Assembly: GCA_003136185.1 (NCBI GenBank)
Contig: PLDN01000129.1
Location: 1 to 46,598 of the forward strand
Source: Acidimicrobiaceae bacterium
GTDB lineage: Bacteria > Actinomycetota > Acidimicrobiia > Acidimicrobiales > Bog-793
Reading direction: 5' to 3'
DNA length: 46,598 nucleotides
In this document: piece after piece, positions 16,096-27,000 of the stretch
Layout of the letters: every line of letters begins with the position of its first letter
Numbering within the stretch: position 1 is the first letter of the stretch
Notes under the pieces: generated by a model
Database searches by the model: none
Told to the model about the DNA's origin: nothing
Seen by the model: the letters and a program-made list of their open reading frames with translations, nothing else
Program-made: the position numbers and the translations under genes

Positions 16096-17793
16096 TCACC
16101 AGCCCTCCGGCCGTGCGAGACCCTCGGAGGGCAGCCAAACCCCTCGCTCGACGGCCGCCTCTCGGGCTGTCGGATAACCGGCGTCTGCGTGGCGCATCAC
16201 ACCGGTGCCCGGGTCGTTCGTCAGCACGCGCCGGAGCCGCTCGGCCGCGAGGGGTGTGCCGTCGGCCACTACGACGACGCCGGAGTGGATGGAGCGTCCG
16301 ATCCCGACGCCTCCACCGTGATGGACCGACACCCACGATGCCCCGGACGACGTGTTGAGCAGCGCGTTCAGGATCGGCCAGTCGGCGATGGCGTCCGACC
16401 CGTCCGCCATGGCCTCGGTCTCGCGGTAGGGCGAGGCGACCGAACCCGAGTCGAGGTGGTCGCGCCCGATGACGATCGGCGCCGAGACCGTGCCGGCCGC
16501 GACGAGGTCGTTGAAAGCGAGACCTGCGCGGTGCCTCTCGCCGTAACCGAGCCAGCAGATGCGTGCCGGCAGCCCCTGATAGGTCACCTTGTCCTCCGCC
16601 ATCCGTATCCACCGAAGCAGGTCCTCGGCCTCTGGGAAGGCGGAGATCACCGCCCGGTCGGTTGCGCCGATGTCGGACGGGTCTCCCGAGAGCGCCGCCC
16701 AGCGGAAAGGGCCCTTGCCCTCGCAGAAGAGCGGCCTGATGTAGGCCGGGACAAAACCCGGATATGCGAACGCCCGCTCGTAACCCTCCGCCTGCGCCTC
16801 GGCGCGGATGCCGTTGCCATAGTCGAAGACCTCGGCGCCCTTGTCCAAGAAGGCGACCATCCCGGCCACGTGCGCGGTCATCGAGGTCCGCGCACGCCGC
16901 AAGTACTCGTCGAGGTCACGCTCACGAAGCTCGGCGGCCTCCTCGAGGGACAGCCCGGCGGGGATGTAGGTCGTCGGATCGTGAGCCGAGGTCTGGTCGG
17001 TCACGATGTCGATCGGAACGTCTGACGAAGCAAGAGCCGGGACCAGCTCGGCCGCGTTGCCGATCAACGCGATCGACAGCGGTTGCCGATCAGCGGCCGC
17101 AGCCAATGCGAGCGCGACCGCCTCCGCCAGCGAGTCGGAGACGACATCGACGTAGCGAGTCTCTAGCCGGCGCTCGGCTCTAGAGCGGTCTACCTCGATG
17201 CAGATCGCCACGCCGCCGTTCATGGTCACGGCGAGTGGCTGCGCCCCTCCCATTCCTCCGAGCCCTGCGGTGAGGACGATGCGGCCAGCGAGCGTCCCGC
17301 CGTAGCGGGCGACGCCGATGGCGGCGAAAGTCTCGTAAGTCCCCTGCAGGATTCCCTGAGTGCCGATGTAGATCCAAGAGCCGGCAGTCATCTGGCCGTA
17401 CATGGTGAGGCCCATGCCCTCCAGGCGGCGGAACTCGGCGGGCGTGGCCCAGTCCGGGACGAGCAGCGAGTTCGCGATGAGCACGCGTGGCGCCCATTCG
17501 TGGGTCTGGAAGACACCGACCGGCTTGCCGGACTGGACGAGCAAGGTCTCGTCGTCACGAAGGTCGCGCAAGGTCTCGACGATCTTGTCGAAGGCCTCCC
17601 AGCTGCGGGCGGCCCGCCCGGACCCGCCGTAGACGACGAGGTCGTCTGGCCGCTCGGCCACTTCCGGGTCGAGGTTGTTCATGAGCATCCGGAGCGCCGC
17701 TTCCTGCGACCAGCCCCGGCAGCTCAGCTCCGAGCCTCGGGGCGCCCGCACCACTCGGGCACCGTGATCGCTCGGCCGGGGACCGGTCGTCAT
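16096..17793 (-). CDS. hutU: urocanate hydratase
   Basis: '[31 protein letters not shown]', '[25 protein letters not shown]', '[18 protein letters not shown]'. Confidence 0.97.
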   Translation of the reverse strand: MTTGPRPSDHGARVVRAPRGSELSCRGWSQEAALRMLMNNLDPEVAERPDDLVVYGGSGRAARSWEAFDKIVETLRDLRDDETLLVQSGKPVGVFQTHEWAPRVLIANSLLVPDWATPAEFRRLEGMGLTMYGQMTAGSWIYIGTQGILQGTYETFAAIGVARYGGTLAGRIVLTAGLGGMGGAQPLAVTMNGGVAICIEVDRSRAERRLETRYVDVVSDSLAEAVALALAAAADRQPLSIALIGNAAELVPALASSDVPIDIVTDQTSAHDPTTYIPAGLSLEEAAELRERDLDEYLRRARTSMTAHVAGMVAFLDKGAEVFDYGNGIRAEAQAEGYERAFAYPGFVPAYIRPLFCEGKGPFRWAALSGDPSDIGATDRAVISAFPEAEDLLRWIRMAEDKVTYQGLPARICWLGYGERHRAGLAFNDLVAAGTVSAPIVIGRDHLDSGSVASPYRETEAMADGSDAIADWPILNALLNTSSGASWVSVHHGGGVGIGRSIHSGVVVVADGTPLAAERLRRVLTNDPGTGVMRHADAGYPTAREAAVERGVWLPSEGLARPEGW

Positions 17794-19394
17794 TCGAGTG
17801 CTCCTATCTCTTGTTCGACTGCCGCCAGCAACTCCCCCGAACGGACGAGCTCGATGGCGGCGTCTACGTCGGGCTTCAGCTCACGATCCTCGTCGAGGTG
17901 GGCCACGCGCTGCCGCAGTGCGCTGAGCGCTGCCTGCGTTCCCGGCGCGGACCGTAGCGGGGCCCGCAGCTCGCAGGCCTGGCCGGCGGCGAGTACCTCG
18001 AAGGCGATGACCACTTCGGCATTCGTCACGCACTCGCGCGCGTGCCGTGCGGCGATCATGCCCATGCTGACGTGGTCCTCCTGGCCGGCCGAGGACGTGA
18101 TCGAGTCCACGGCAGCCGGGTGGGCCAACGACTTCGACTCCGACACGAGCGACGCGGCGGTGTATTGGCAGACCATGAAGCCCGAGTTGACTCCGGCCTC
18201 TCCCACGAGAAACGGAGCCAACCCATTCGAAGTTTTCGGATCGAGCAGGCGGTACAGTCGCCGCTCCGAGATCGACGCCAGGCCTACGAGGGCGGCGGCT
18301 AGCGAGTCACATGCATGCGCGACCGGCTGACCGTGGAAGTTCCCACAGGAGAGGATCTCGTCGTCGTCGGGGAGGACGATTGGGTTGTCCGAGACGGACG
18401 CCAGCTCGATCTCGAGGGTCCGGATGGTCTGGGAGAGCACGTCCCGTAGAGCCCCGTGCACTTGCGGAGCGCATCGGATCGAGTACGCGTCCTGCACGAT
18501 GTGATGGCCTTCGCGGTGGGAGGCGAGGATTTCGCTGCCGGCGACGAGACGCACCAAGTTGCGGGCGGCAGCCTGTTGACCGGGGTGCGGCCGAAGACCG
18601 ACGACGCGCGGATCGAACGCCTGGTCCGTACCGAGAATTGCTTCGATCGTGAGAGCCGCCGCGATGTCCGCCGCCTTGGCCAACTTGCGAGCCCGATCGG
18701 CCGCGAGCGCGCCGACGGCGGTCATCCCCTGGGTCCCGTTTATAAGTGCGAGGCCTTCTTTCGCCTCGAGGACGAGCGGCTCGAGCCCACTCGCAGCGAG
18801 CGCCTCGCGGGCGGGCACAGGTGTCGCCGATCCAGGCACCCGGACCATGCCTTCGCCGATCGCAGCGAGCGCGAGGTGTGCGAGCGGCGCAAGGTCGCCC
18901 GATGCCCCGAGTGATCCTTGCTCGGGCACGACCGGAAGGATCTGATGTTCGAGCAGCTCGACGAAACGGTCCGCCACCTCCACCCTCACACCCGAGTACC
19001 CGAGAGCGAGGACATGCGCACGTAGCGCGAGCATGGCGCGGACCTCAGAGGGACTGAGCTCGTTGCCGACAGCGACCGCGTGAGAGCGGATGAGACCTCG
19101 CTGGAGCGCGGAAGAGTGGTCTGCCGACAGTCGCACGTCGGCCAAGCTGCCGAAACCCGTCGTGACGCCATAGACGACCTCGCCAGAGGCGAGCGCCCGC
19201 TCGACGACCGCACGGGAGGCTCGCACCCTCGGCGCGACGCCTTCGCCGAAGCGAGCCGGCGCACCGCCGGCAATAGCTACGACGTCGTCTATCGAGAGCG
19301 AACCACCGAGCTCCACTGAGCCGTCACCGGCGAGAGGAGACCGGCCATCGCCATTGATGGCAGCCTCGGGCACGGCGCCGATTCTGTCAGGCAC
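17790..19394 (-). CDS. hutH: histidine ammonia-lyase
   Basis: MIO motif '[17 protein letters not shown]'; '[12 protein letters not shown]'; '[15 protein letters not shown]'; GTG start. Confidence 0.96.
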   Translation of the reverse strand: MPDRIGAVPEAAINGDGRSPLAGDGSVELGGSLSIDDVVAIAGGAPARFGEGVAPRVRASRAVVERALASGEVVYGVTTGFGSLADVRLSADHSSALQRGLIRSHAVAVGNELSPSEVRAMLALRAHVLALGYSGVRVEVADRFVELLEHQILPVVPEQGSLGASGDLAPLAHLALAAIGEGMVRVPGSATPVPAREALAASGLEPLVLEAKEGLALINGTQGMTAVGALAADRARKLAKAADIAAALTIEAILGTDQAFDPRVVGLRPHPGQQAAARNLVRLVAGSEILASHREGHHIVQDAYSIRCAPQVHGALRDVLSQTIRTLEIELASVSDNPIVLPDDDEILSCGNFHGQPVAHACDSLAAALVGLASISERRLYRLLDPKTSNGLAPFLVGEAGVNSGFMVCQYTAASLVSESKSLAHPAAVDSITSSAGQEDHVSMGMIAARHARECVTNAEVVIAFEVLAAGQACELRAPLRSAPGTQAALSALRQRVAHLDEDRELKPDVDAAIELVRSGELLAAVEQEIGALE

Positions 19395-19400
19395 AGAGGC

Positions 19401-19478
19401 TTTCGGGGGTCACGACGGACGTTTCGGGTTTCAGGAGGGGCCAATCGGGTTTCACGCGGGGCCTTCGGGGTTCAAGGC
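19401..19478. repeat. degenerate 21-bp direct repeats (about 3.7 copies) immediately upstream of hutH
   Basis: TTTCGGGGGTCACGACGGACG / TTTCGGGTTTCAGGAGGGGCC / AATCGGGTTTCACGCGGGGCC / TTCGGGGTTCAAGGC. Confidence 0.75.
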
Positions 19479-20365
19479 TTAGTCGCCCGGAGCGAGTACA
19501 TCATCGGAATGTTCGGAATCTCCGGCGGCGTGATCCAGACGCGTGGCGCCGACTCGACGAGGAAAGGAAACCGCCCGAAACCGCACTCGGGGAACTCGTG
19601 CAGGAACTCGAGCCTCAGGCCGGCGTCGATCACGGACGTGACCACCTCCGAGAGCGGATGGGGCCACTCAACGGTCTTCGTGTTCTCCAGCCGGGCCTCC
19701 GGATCCGCGTAGTCACGGTCGTCGTCCCAGACATGCGGGCCCTCGTTGAAGTAGGGATGTTCGATGGTGAGGTCGTTGTCGGCAAACATCGAAGTGAGCG
19801 GATGGAACTCCGACAGGTAGAGCACCCCGCCGGGCCGGAGCAGGTCGGCGATGACCTCCGCCCACGCTCGCAGGTCCGGCAGCCAGTTGATCGCACCCTT
19901 GCCGGTGTAGACGACGTCGTAGGTCTCGCCGAGTGCCTCCCGAGCCTCGTAGACGTTCGCCTCTACGAAACGGGCCCCGATCCCCAGCTCAGCCGCCAGC
20001 TCGCGGGCGGCGTCGAGCGCTGGAGCGGAAAAGTCGAGGCCGGTCACCCGGGCGCCCATGCGGGCGAGGCCGAGCGTGTCCATGCCGAAGTGGCATTGGA
20101 GGTGGACGAGGTCCTTGCCTGAGATGTCAGGGAGCTCCGCGAGCTCGAAGTCGTGCAGGGTCTCGATGCCAGCTTTGAACTCGTCAACCCGATAGAAACG
20201 CGACCTGACATGGATCGGCGTCAGCTCGTCCCAGGTGGCGCGGTTGAACTCGAGCCACCTCTCGGCCTCGGGTCTGTTCTCCGAATCAGGACTGGTCTCC
20301 GAGTCGGGACTGGTCTCCGAATCAGGACTGGTCTCCGAGTCGGGACTGGGTTGACGCTCCGGCAT
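19472..20365 (-). CDS. class I SAM-dependent methyltransferase
   Basis: 'DLVHLQCHFGMDTLGLARMGARVTGLDFSAPALDAARELA'; ORF is open to 20542 but ATG at 20365 (MPERQPSPDSE) is more plausible. Confidence 0.85.
   Translation of the reverse strand: MPERQPSPDSETSPDSETSPDSETSPDSENRPEAERWLEFNRATWDELTPIHVRSRFYRVDEFKAGIETLHDFELAELPDISGKDLVHLQCHFGMDTLGLARMGARVTGLDFSAPALDAARELAAELGIGARFVEANVYEAREALGETYDVVYTGKGAINWLPDLRAWAEVIADLLRPGGVLYLSEFHPLTSMFADNDLTIEHPYFNEGPHVWDDDRDYADPEARLENTKTVEWPHPLSEVVTSVIDAGLRLEFLHEFPECGFGRFPFLVESAPRVWITPPEIPNIPMMYSLRATKP
20278..20349. repeat. 4 x 18-bp (2 x perfect 36-bp) coding tandem repeat encoding SPDSE(T/N) units near methyltransferase N-terminus
   Basis: TCTCCGAATCAGGACTGG/TCTCCGAGTCGGGACTGG alternating. 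Confidence 0.95.
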
Positions 20366-20508
20366 CCGCGAGACTCTACGAGGTGAGCGAGCATTCGCTC
20401 GGAAAGCGGGGATCCGGGCTTCACTACCAAACGGACACGTACGGGCTACGAGCCGAGGCCTCGGGGCAGCTATAGCCAACCGGGCCGCCCTCGCCCAGCT
20501 CGCCGACC

Positions 20509-21063
20509 ATGCAGGGCTCCGAGCTCGCCTACCGGCCAGCACTGCGGGCCGAGGAGCGGCAGCTCCATCCGCAGGCTCTGGTCCTCGAGATGGGTTACTG
20601 GGACGAGCTCGACTGGAGGCAGGGTGGCCGGCAAGTGAACCTCGGCGACCCGTCGTTCGACCGAGAGGTCGCGCAACGCATGCGGGCGTTCGTCAAGGCA
20701 GTTGAGATGCCACACATTCCGATCGTGCTGTTGAGCGTTCCTTTGGTCGACCCTCTGCCCTGGCCGGACGGCTCGCCGGCTCCGCAGGCTTCACCCACTC
20801 GGCACCGGATCATCAACGCGCTGCTGCAGTCGCTCGCGAAGGAGTACCCACGCACGGTGCACTACTTCGACATCTCCCCGTGGGTGACGCCTGGCGGTCG
20901 TTTCGACGCGTATGTCGACGGCGGGATCTGCCGGAACTCAGACGGCGTGCACCTCTACGTCGGTGCGTTCCCCAATCTCACTCCGACATATTGCGGGGAG
21001 CACCTGCAGGAGGCCTTCCTCGCCTACATCCGCGAGCTCGTGCTCGGGGGCGACCACGGGTAG
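20509..21063 (+). pseudogene. orphan C-terminal fragment of an SGNH-type acyltransferase domain
   Basis: 'LHPQALVLEMGYWDELDW...FDISPWVTPGGRFDAYVDGGICRNSDGVHL' resembles the distal half of SGNH domains; N-terminal GDS block and membrane domain absent; in-frame TAG at 20473. Confidence 0.5.
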
Positions 21064-21108
21064 GAGCAGCCTTGGCGGCCCACCGCCCGGACCGGCCGAC
21101 CGGCCGAC

Positions 21109-21139
21109 AGCCGACTAGTCGACGGCCGACTAGTCGGCT
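21109..21139. terminator. perfect 12-bp inverted repeat between convergent genes; possible bidirectional terminator
   Basis: AGCCGACTAGTC-GACGGCC-GACTAGTCGGCT; overlaps the stop of the lipoprotein gene; no obvious U-tract. Confidence 0.4.
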
Positions 21140-22655
21140 AGGGAGATGCGACCGGCTCGGCGACCGTCGTGAACGAGTGGAGCACCGTCTTCGCGACCTG
21201 GCCCGAGCCGGACAAACCGATCCAGACCAGCCGCGGGTGCTCGAGGCCGCCACCCGTCACCTGCACCTCGAGGACGCCCATCTGCGGCACGCCGTACGGG
21301 CAGACCGTGAAGTGGTCGACGGTCAGGCAGGAGGTCGAGAGCTCTCCCCGTCCGGAGTCGGCCTTCCACGGGTGAAGGTCCATCCGCAGGCCGTTGCCGG
21401 AACTCCCGAAGAGAGCCGTCGCCGTCGGCTGTTCGAAGGGGCACGGTGGGTAGAGGTTCTTCTGGTCCGAGTCGAAGAGGATCTGGCCGGCGGGGAGCGA
21501 CGCGACTGCGGTCGAGCACACCGGCTCGTTGCTGATGTCGGTGTAGCTCGTCTTCCATGACTTCGGGACCCACACGCCGAGGCCGTGCCAGCTGACGAGA
21601 TGCCAGTCTGATCCTGGCTTGGCGACCTGCCCGGTGCCGAGCGCCGTGAGGCGAGGCGCGAAGCGGAGGGTGCCTGCGATCTCGGGGGCGAGGGGGCCCT
21701 GAGTGACGACTTCTTCCAGCAATCCTGGGACGTACAACGTCACCCCTGTTGCGCTCACCGGGCCGACGATGACCTCGACCCCGTGTATCTCGACAGGAGG
21801 CCTGTCTGCGTACTTCGGCGGCACCTGCGTGATGTCTCGGAGATAAGCGATGTTTGGCGGCCCCGACTTGGTACCGCAGCCCGAGAGCGGTGCGGCCCCG
21901 CCGAGCACGAGCTCACCAGGCGGCGCCGGGTCGACGCATTCACCACTGCCGGGGATCTGGACCCACCATTTGCCCGGGACCGAGAGCTGCACGTCGCCGA
22001 AGGGCACAGCGACGAGATGCTTGAGCGTCGAGCTCGTGAACGGCCCGACCGTCACGTGAAACGGGTCCGACGCCGGGCCACCGCAGCTCACCTCGGTAGT
22101 CGGGACGTCGAAGATGAAGAAGGTTTTGTGAATGCCGACGAGGTGCACCAGGGCCGATGGGAAACTGGCACAAAGGTTTCCGCCACCCCACAGCCAGATC
22201 TTCGGCACGGTGACCGTCGTAGTAGCGGTGGCGGGCAGACCTGGCGTGAGCGTGACAACCCGGGCAAGACCGGTCGTGGCGTTGACGTAGGTAGGCGTGG
22301 CGCCCGTCGGACGATTCACATGCAGCGCCTGCTCGAGGCTCGGCCAGCTCGTCAGCTCACAAGTGTGCGTCGTTCGAACCGTGATCGTGTCGTAGAAGAC
22401 GGTCTTGGACTTCGGGGTGCCGTGGGTGGCAGAAGACATCGAGACCCTGAGCCAAGAGGCCAGGCAGGCCGGAGCGCTCTTCGACGACGCGAGAGATAGC
22501 TTTGGCAGGGGCGTGCTGGTCAGATGTGCGACTGCCGACTTGAAGGGAAGTCGGCGTGCTGCCGCCGGAGACGAGCAGCCCGCAGCGCCGACCGTGAGTG
22601 CCGCCACGGCGGCGGTCGTGGCCAACCAAGTCTTCGGTCTCTTCACGTGTCCCAT
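21138..22655 (-). CDS. putative secreted lipoprotein of unknown function
   Basis: Signal peptide with lipobox 'LTVGAAGCSS'; 505 aa. Confidence 0.75.
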   Translation of the reverse strand: MGHVKRPKTWLATTAAVAALTVGAAGCSSPAAARRLPFKSAVAHLTSTPLPKLSLASSKSAPACLASWLRVSMSSATHGTPKSKTVFYDTITVRTTHTCELTSWPSLEQALHVNRPTGATPTYVNATTGLARVVTLTPGLPATATTTVTVPKIWLWGGGNLCASFPSALVHLVGIHKTFFIFDVPTTEVSCGGPASDPFHVTVGPFTSSTLKHLVAVPFGDVQLSVPGKWWVQIPGSGECVDPAPPGELVLGGAAPLSGCGTKSGPPNIAYLRDITQVPPKYADRPPVEIHGVEVIVGPVSATGVTLYVPGLLEEVVTQGPLAPEIAGTLRFAPRLTALGTGQVAKPGSDWHLVSWHGLGVWVPKSWKTSYTDISNEPVCSTAVASLPAGQILFDSDQKNLYPPCPFEQPTATALFGSSGNGLRMDLHPWKADSGRGELSTSCLTVDHFTVCPYGVPQMGVLEVQVTGGGLEHPRLVWIGLSGSGQVAKTVLHSFTTVAEPVASP

Positions 22656-22697
22656 GCAGACAAGAAGCCTACGACCGCTCGAGTCGCGTACTTGTTC

Positions 22698-23006
22698 TCA
22701 CCCTGGTTTCATCGAATTGAGGATCTTTCGGGCGGTCTGGCCGCTGCCGCTCAGGCCGATGCGGACGAGCATGGCATGGGGGAGTGAGCCGCCCGAGACC
22801 CGCAAGTCGAGCACGTCGAAGCCGGGAGTCGCATAGGGACAGACCTGCAGCTTCACGTACGCCCTCGCGAACGCCTCGTCAGTAGCGTCGGCCGCCGCGC
22901 CGAGGTCGCCGCAGTAGGCCACGAGTGCCGCAAGGACCTGCCGGTGGGCGGAGCCGTACCAGCTCACGTAGCGCCCGTCGCTCTCATCGCCCCGGCCAGC
23001 CGTCAT
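22698..23006 (-). pseudogene. chimeric remnant: ECF sigma-factor region-2-like N-term joined to lipoprotein-like C-term
   Basis: 'YVSWYGSAHRQVLAALVAYCGDLGAAADATDEAFARAYV' followed by 'VCPYATPGFDVLDLRVSGGSLPHAMLVRIGLSGSGQTARKIL', matching the C-term of 21138..22655. Confidence 0.6.
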
Positions 23007-23066
23007 CTCATGGTTATAAGCCCCGAGAGGGCGTTTCGCGTTGGGCCGCCGGCCCGGCAGGCTGGC

Positions 23067-23888
23067 TCAGGCTCGCCCGGCAGTGAAGAGCGCCACTTCT
23101 GTCGTGATTCGGAAGTCGCCGGTGTCGGCGATCACAGCGCTGACGGCCGCGGACAGGCGGGCGATCATGTCGGCCCCCCGCTCGGCGGTGACTTTGGCGG
23201 CCGTCGTCGACGAGGCATGGCGCAAGAGCGGCCCCGGGTCGGTGAGGACGACCTCGCTCGCGAGGATCGTCAGGTCGACCTCGTCGAAGGCATCGGTCAG
23301 CATCGCCCCCAAGGTGGCTGGCGGAAGGCGTGTGTTCAGAAACCCAAGATCCCTCAAGTCACCATCGATCCCCTCCTCCTCGAGGAGCGGGATCCAGAGA
23401 TCCCTCGCCTGCGCCAGGTGCCGCGGACCCCCGACGGCGGCCACCAGCCGACCGCCCCTCCGGAGGACGCGTCGCGCCTCACGCACGCCGAGCGCCGGCT
23501 CGGGCACGTGATACAGCATGTGCATCATCAGCACGGCGTCGACGCTCGCGCGGGCGATGGGTAGGCGCTGCGCGTCGGCTACGACGAGGCCCGCCGGTTG
23601 CGAGGTGACCCCCCGGAGCATCCCGATCGAGAGGTCCGCGCCGACAACGGCGCCCCCTTGCGAGACGAGCGCTGCGAGATAGGTCCCGTATCCGCAGCCC
23701 ACGTCGAGGACGCGCCCACTCGCGGCATCCCCGAGAGCGTGCAGCACGGCCGCGGCAAGGTTGATCCGCGGCTGTTGGAATTCGTACAGCGAGGCCCGGT
23801 CCGCCAGCAGCCGCCCGTCGGCGTACGCAACCGATTTCAGATATTCGCGATCAGCGCGACGCTCCATGACCACGACATCCTGCCTCAC
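23067..23888 (-). CDS. class I SAM-dependent methyltransferase
   Basis: 'GRVLDVGCGYGTYLAALVSQGGAVVGADLSIGML', 'MMHMLYHVPEPALGVREARRVLRRGGRLV'. Confidence 0.88.
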   Translation of the reverse strand: MRQDVVVMERRADREYLKSVAYADGRLLADRASLYEFQQPRINLAAAVLHALGDAASGRVLDVGCGYGTYLAALVSQGGAVVGADLSIGMLRGVTSQPAGLVVADAQRLPIARASVDAVLMMHMLYHVPEPALGVREARRVLRRGGRLVAAVGGPRHLAQARDLWIPLLEEEGIDGDLRDLGFLNTRLPPATLGAMLTDAFDEVDLTILASEVVLTDPGPLLRHASSTTAAKVTAERGADMIARLSAAVSAVIADTGDFRITTEVALFTAGRA

Positions 23889-23934
23889 GCCTCCACACGA
23901 CGAGCGTGCGACCCAGTGACCGGCTGAGCCTCCC

Positions 23935-23971
23935 GGACCGCGGGTCGCGACTAGCGCCGTCCCCGCGGTCC
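23935..23971. terminator. perfect 9-bp inverted repeat downstream of the S53 protease gene
   Basis: GGACCGCGG (23935-23943) and CCGCGGTCC (23963-23971). Confidence 0.35.
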
Positions 23972-24010
23972 GACAGGCTTCGAACCGAGCTTGCTATTGC
24001 TGGAGTGGCC

Positions 24011-27000
24011 TCAGGTCGGGGTCACGTTGGCCGTGGCAGGAAGACCCTTCCCGAGCGCCGACTTTGCCACCACGGTGACCACGTAGTCCTTGTGGGCCAC
24101 CAGCCCAGTGAGGGTGGCGGACAACTTGGTCGTAGTAGCCGACACCGTCTTCTCATTCTTCGATGTCGCCGTGACGACGTATCCCGTGATCTTGTCGCCG
24201 CCCGTGGTGACGGGCGCCTTCCAAGATGCAGAGGCTGAGTCTTTCCCGGCAGTGACCTTCAGGTCCTGCGGCGCACTCGGCGAGCTCTTCTTATAAGTGA
24301 AGGTGGCGGCGCTCGTAGTAGCGCTCGTCGGATTACCGGAAAGCGTGATGGTCGTGATCGTGATGTTCACCTTTTGCGCCTTCGTCGACGGCGGGGCAAC
24401 GACTTCGATCGGGCCGCTCGGCGAGAAGAATGGTGCGGACACGATCGTTGCCGATAGCGAGCCGAAGTGGACGCTCACGAGGTTGTCGTCAAGCTGGGCC
24501 TTGATGGTGACCAGCGTGCCGCCATGCTCGGGTCCACTGCTGGGGGAGCTCGAGTCCACGATGGGTCGACCAGGTTCGACATAGTCGTAGGCGTCATGCT
24601 TCGGATTGGGCGCGCTACATCCGGTCACGCTGCAGACCAAGACGTCAGTCGGGATGTCGAAGAACTGCGGTGGGGTCACCGTGATCGACGTGTCGCTGTT
24701 GATCGTGAAGTTCGACGTAGTCGAGTACACGAAGTCAGTGTCCCCTTGCCCGATGAAGACGATCTGGTCGGCGTCGTCGAAGCCATGGCCCGTAATCGTC
24801 AACGGAGCCGGATCGGGCTGTGACCCGATATGGGTCGAGAGGCCGCTCACCGTCGGCACGCCGGCAAAGCTGAACGACGGGGCCGTCGCGGTCCCGCCAC
24901 CGGTCACGACAGATAGCGTGCTCGGGTCCGGCTCGACGGTGATGGCCGAGATGTTGTCGTCGCCGAGTGCGGATTCCACGATCTGTGTGGGCGTGATGCT
25001 CAGGACGTTGAAGTCCTCCACGTAGTTCGTGAATCCGCCAGGCGGGACGCCGACGTTGACCCAGTACAGGTCGAGCAGGTTGAAGCCGGTCCCGGTGATC
25101 GTGATCGGTGTGCCTCCGGTCTCGCTCGCGTAGCCCGGCGACACGCTTGTTACGGTTGGAACCGGTGCGTAGTCGTACTCGGTCGGGGCCTGTATGACCT
25201 CACAGCCGCATCCAGCCGGCGGTACGAACGCTCCATCTGCTCCGAAGGTGATCGCTCCCTCGTACGCCGGGTAGATCGTGCTCGTCGCGCTGGCGCCGTT
25301 GCCGTTGCTCACGACGACCTGGACTTGGCAGACTCCCGGCGTGTCGTTCGCACAGGTCGCGGTGGCATCTGACGGGACAGTCACGGTCAGCTCGTCGTCG
25401 CTGAGGGTGGTCTCCGAGGTGCCGGCAACGTCACCGAACGTGACACCAGTGACGCCGCTGCCCTCATCGAATCCACTTCCGACGATGTGCACGATGTTGC
25501 CGCCGGCTGCTGGACCATCCACCGTAGAGACGTAGTCGACGATCGGCTTGGGCGAGACCAACGTCCCACCGGTGTAGTGGAACACGCTCGCTGAACCGGG
25601 AGAGCTCGACTCCTCCGGCCCCGGCGACGACGGCGTCGTGACGGTCACGACATCGCTGCCGCCTTCACCGGCGAACGAGCCCGCCGGGCTCGTGTATGCC
25701 GGCACGTCGACCGTCACGGCCGTCGAGGTCCAACCGGTAACGGTTGCAGCCACGTCGCCGAAGAAGACGGCGCCTTGGCTGCCACCGAAGTTCGAGCCGC
25801 TGATCACCGCAGTCCCGCCGCCGCCTATCGGGCCGGCGGACGGAGCGATCCCGGTGACCGCAGGCGTGGCGCCCGACGTCACGAGTCCGCACAGCTGGTT
25901 AACGAGTCCCTCGCTGTCCGAGTTCGTGATCCGGGGCGTGCCGAGTCCGGATGCGAGGTCGTAGCCGGTCCCAGCCGGGTACGTCGTTCCGTCGCCGACA
26001 CCGAGGTTGTCGTTGTTGCCGACGGTGATGTCGTTAAAGGCGCTCGAGTAGTGCGTTCCGTCACCCACCGCGTAGAGCAGAGGGCTCACGAAACCAAGAG
26101 TGTCCGCACCGCACTCGCTGGACGCGTTCATCTCTGCGGTCATAGCCGCCCACAACGGTGTGGACGACGACGTGCCGCCGATCTGCGTCCATCCATCCCC
26201 GCCCACACCTGCGAAGAAGATCGTGATACCGCTCTGCGGGTCGGCGAGAGCGGACACGTCAGGCATCTCTCGACATAGTGTCCCCGCAGGAAGCGTGGTC
26301 TCTTGGCCCGCCAGGTGGTAGTTGTCGGCAGTCCCCGTCGGGTCGTTGCTGCAGGCTTGGGTGGCAGAAGTCGATTGGTCCGTGATGGACCCGGCCTGCC
26401 ATGACGGCATGGCCCAGGTCTCGGAGATCCCGCCGCCGCCGCCACCGCCGTTGTTCCCGTTGTTCCAGACCGTCTCATCAGGCGGGTCGTTGGAGGTGAG
26501 GAACGTCGTGCCGCCAACTGAGACGACGTAGGGCTGGCTGGCGGGGTCCAAGACCGACAGGTCCGGGGACACCGCCGTCGCGTCGTGGGATGCGCAGCTG
26601 TCCGATCCGTCGTCGCCGGCTGCCGAGAAGACGGACTGACCCTGGGCCGCGGTCTGCTCGAAGATGTTGTTCTCTGCCTCTTGATCGCCTGGCGCACCCG
26701 TTTGGAGCCCCGCCTCGCACACCCCCCAGCTGGAGGAAATCTCACTAGCGTTGTCAGCGATTGCGATTTCGTTCCAGGTGTCGAGCGGACCGAACGCGTT
26801 GTCCATGTTCGGACCTGAGAAGACGTCGATGTTGGCACTCGGCGCGATGGCGGAGACGTCCTCGACGTCGAGGGCCGCTTCGCCCGATCCTTCGCCGGTG
26901 CCCGGACCGCCGTCGACCGGTGTGACTGTGACTGTTCCGGCGTGACCTGACGGGAAGTAGCAGCTGTCGAAAGATGCGATGTCGCTCGAGAAGAACGGCT

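Noticed and set aside
20278-20349. Short regular repeats as a CRISPR array
   Set aside because: Units are contiguous 18-mers without spacers, lie in a coding frame, and no cas genes are present.
23971-24010. Possible tRNA-like TTCGAACC element
   Set aside because: No cloverleaf could be formed around it; isolated T-loop-like string only.
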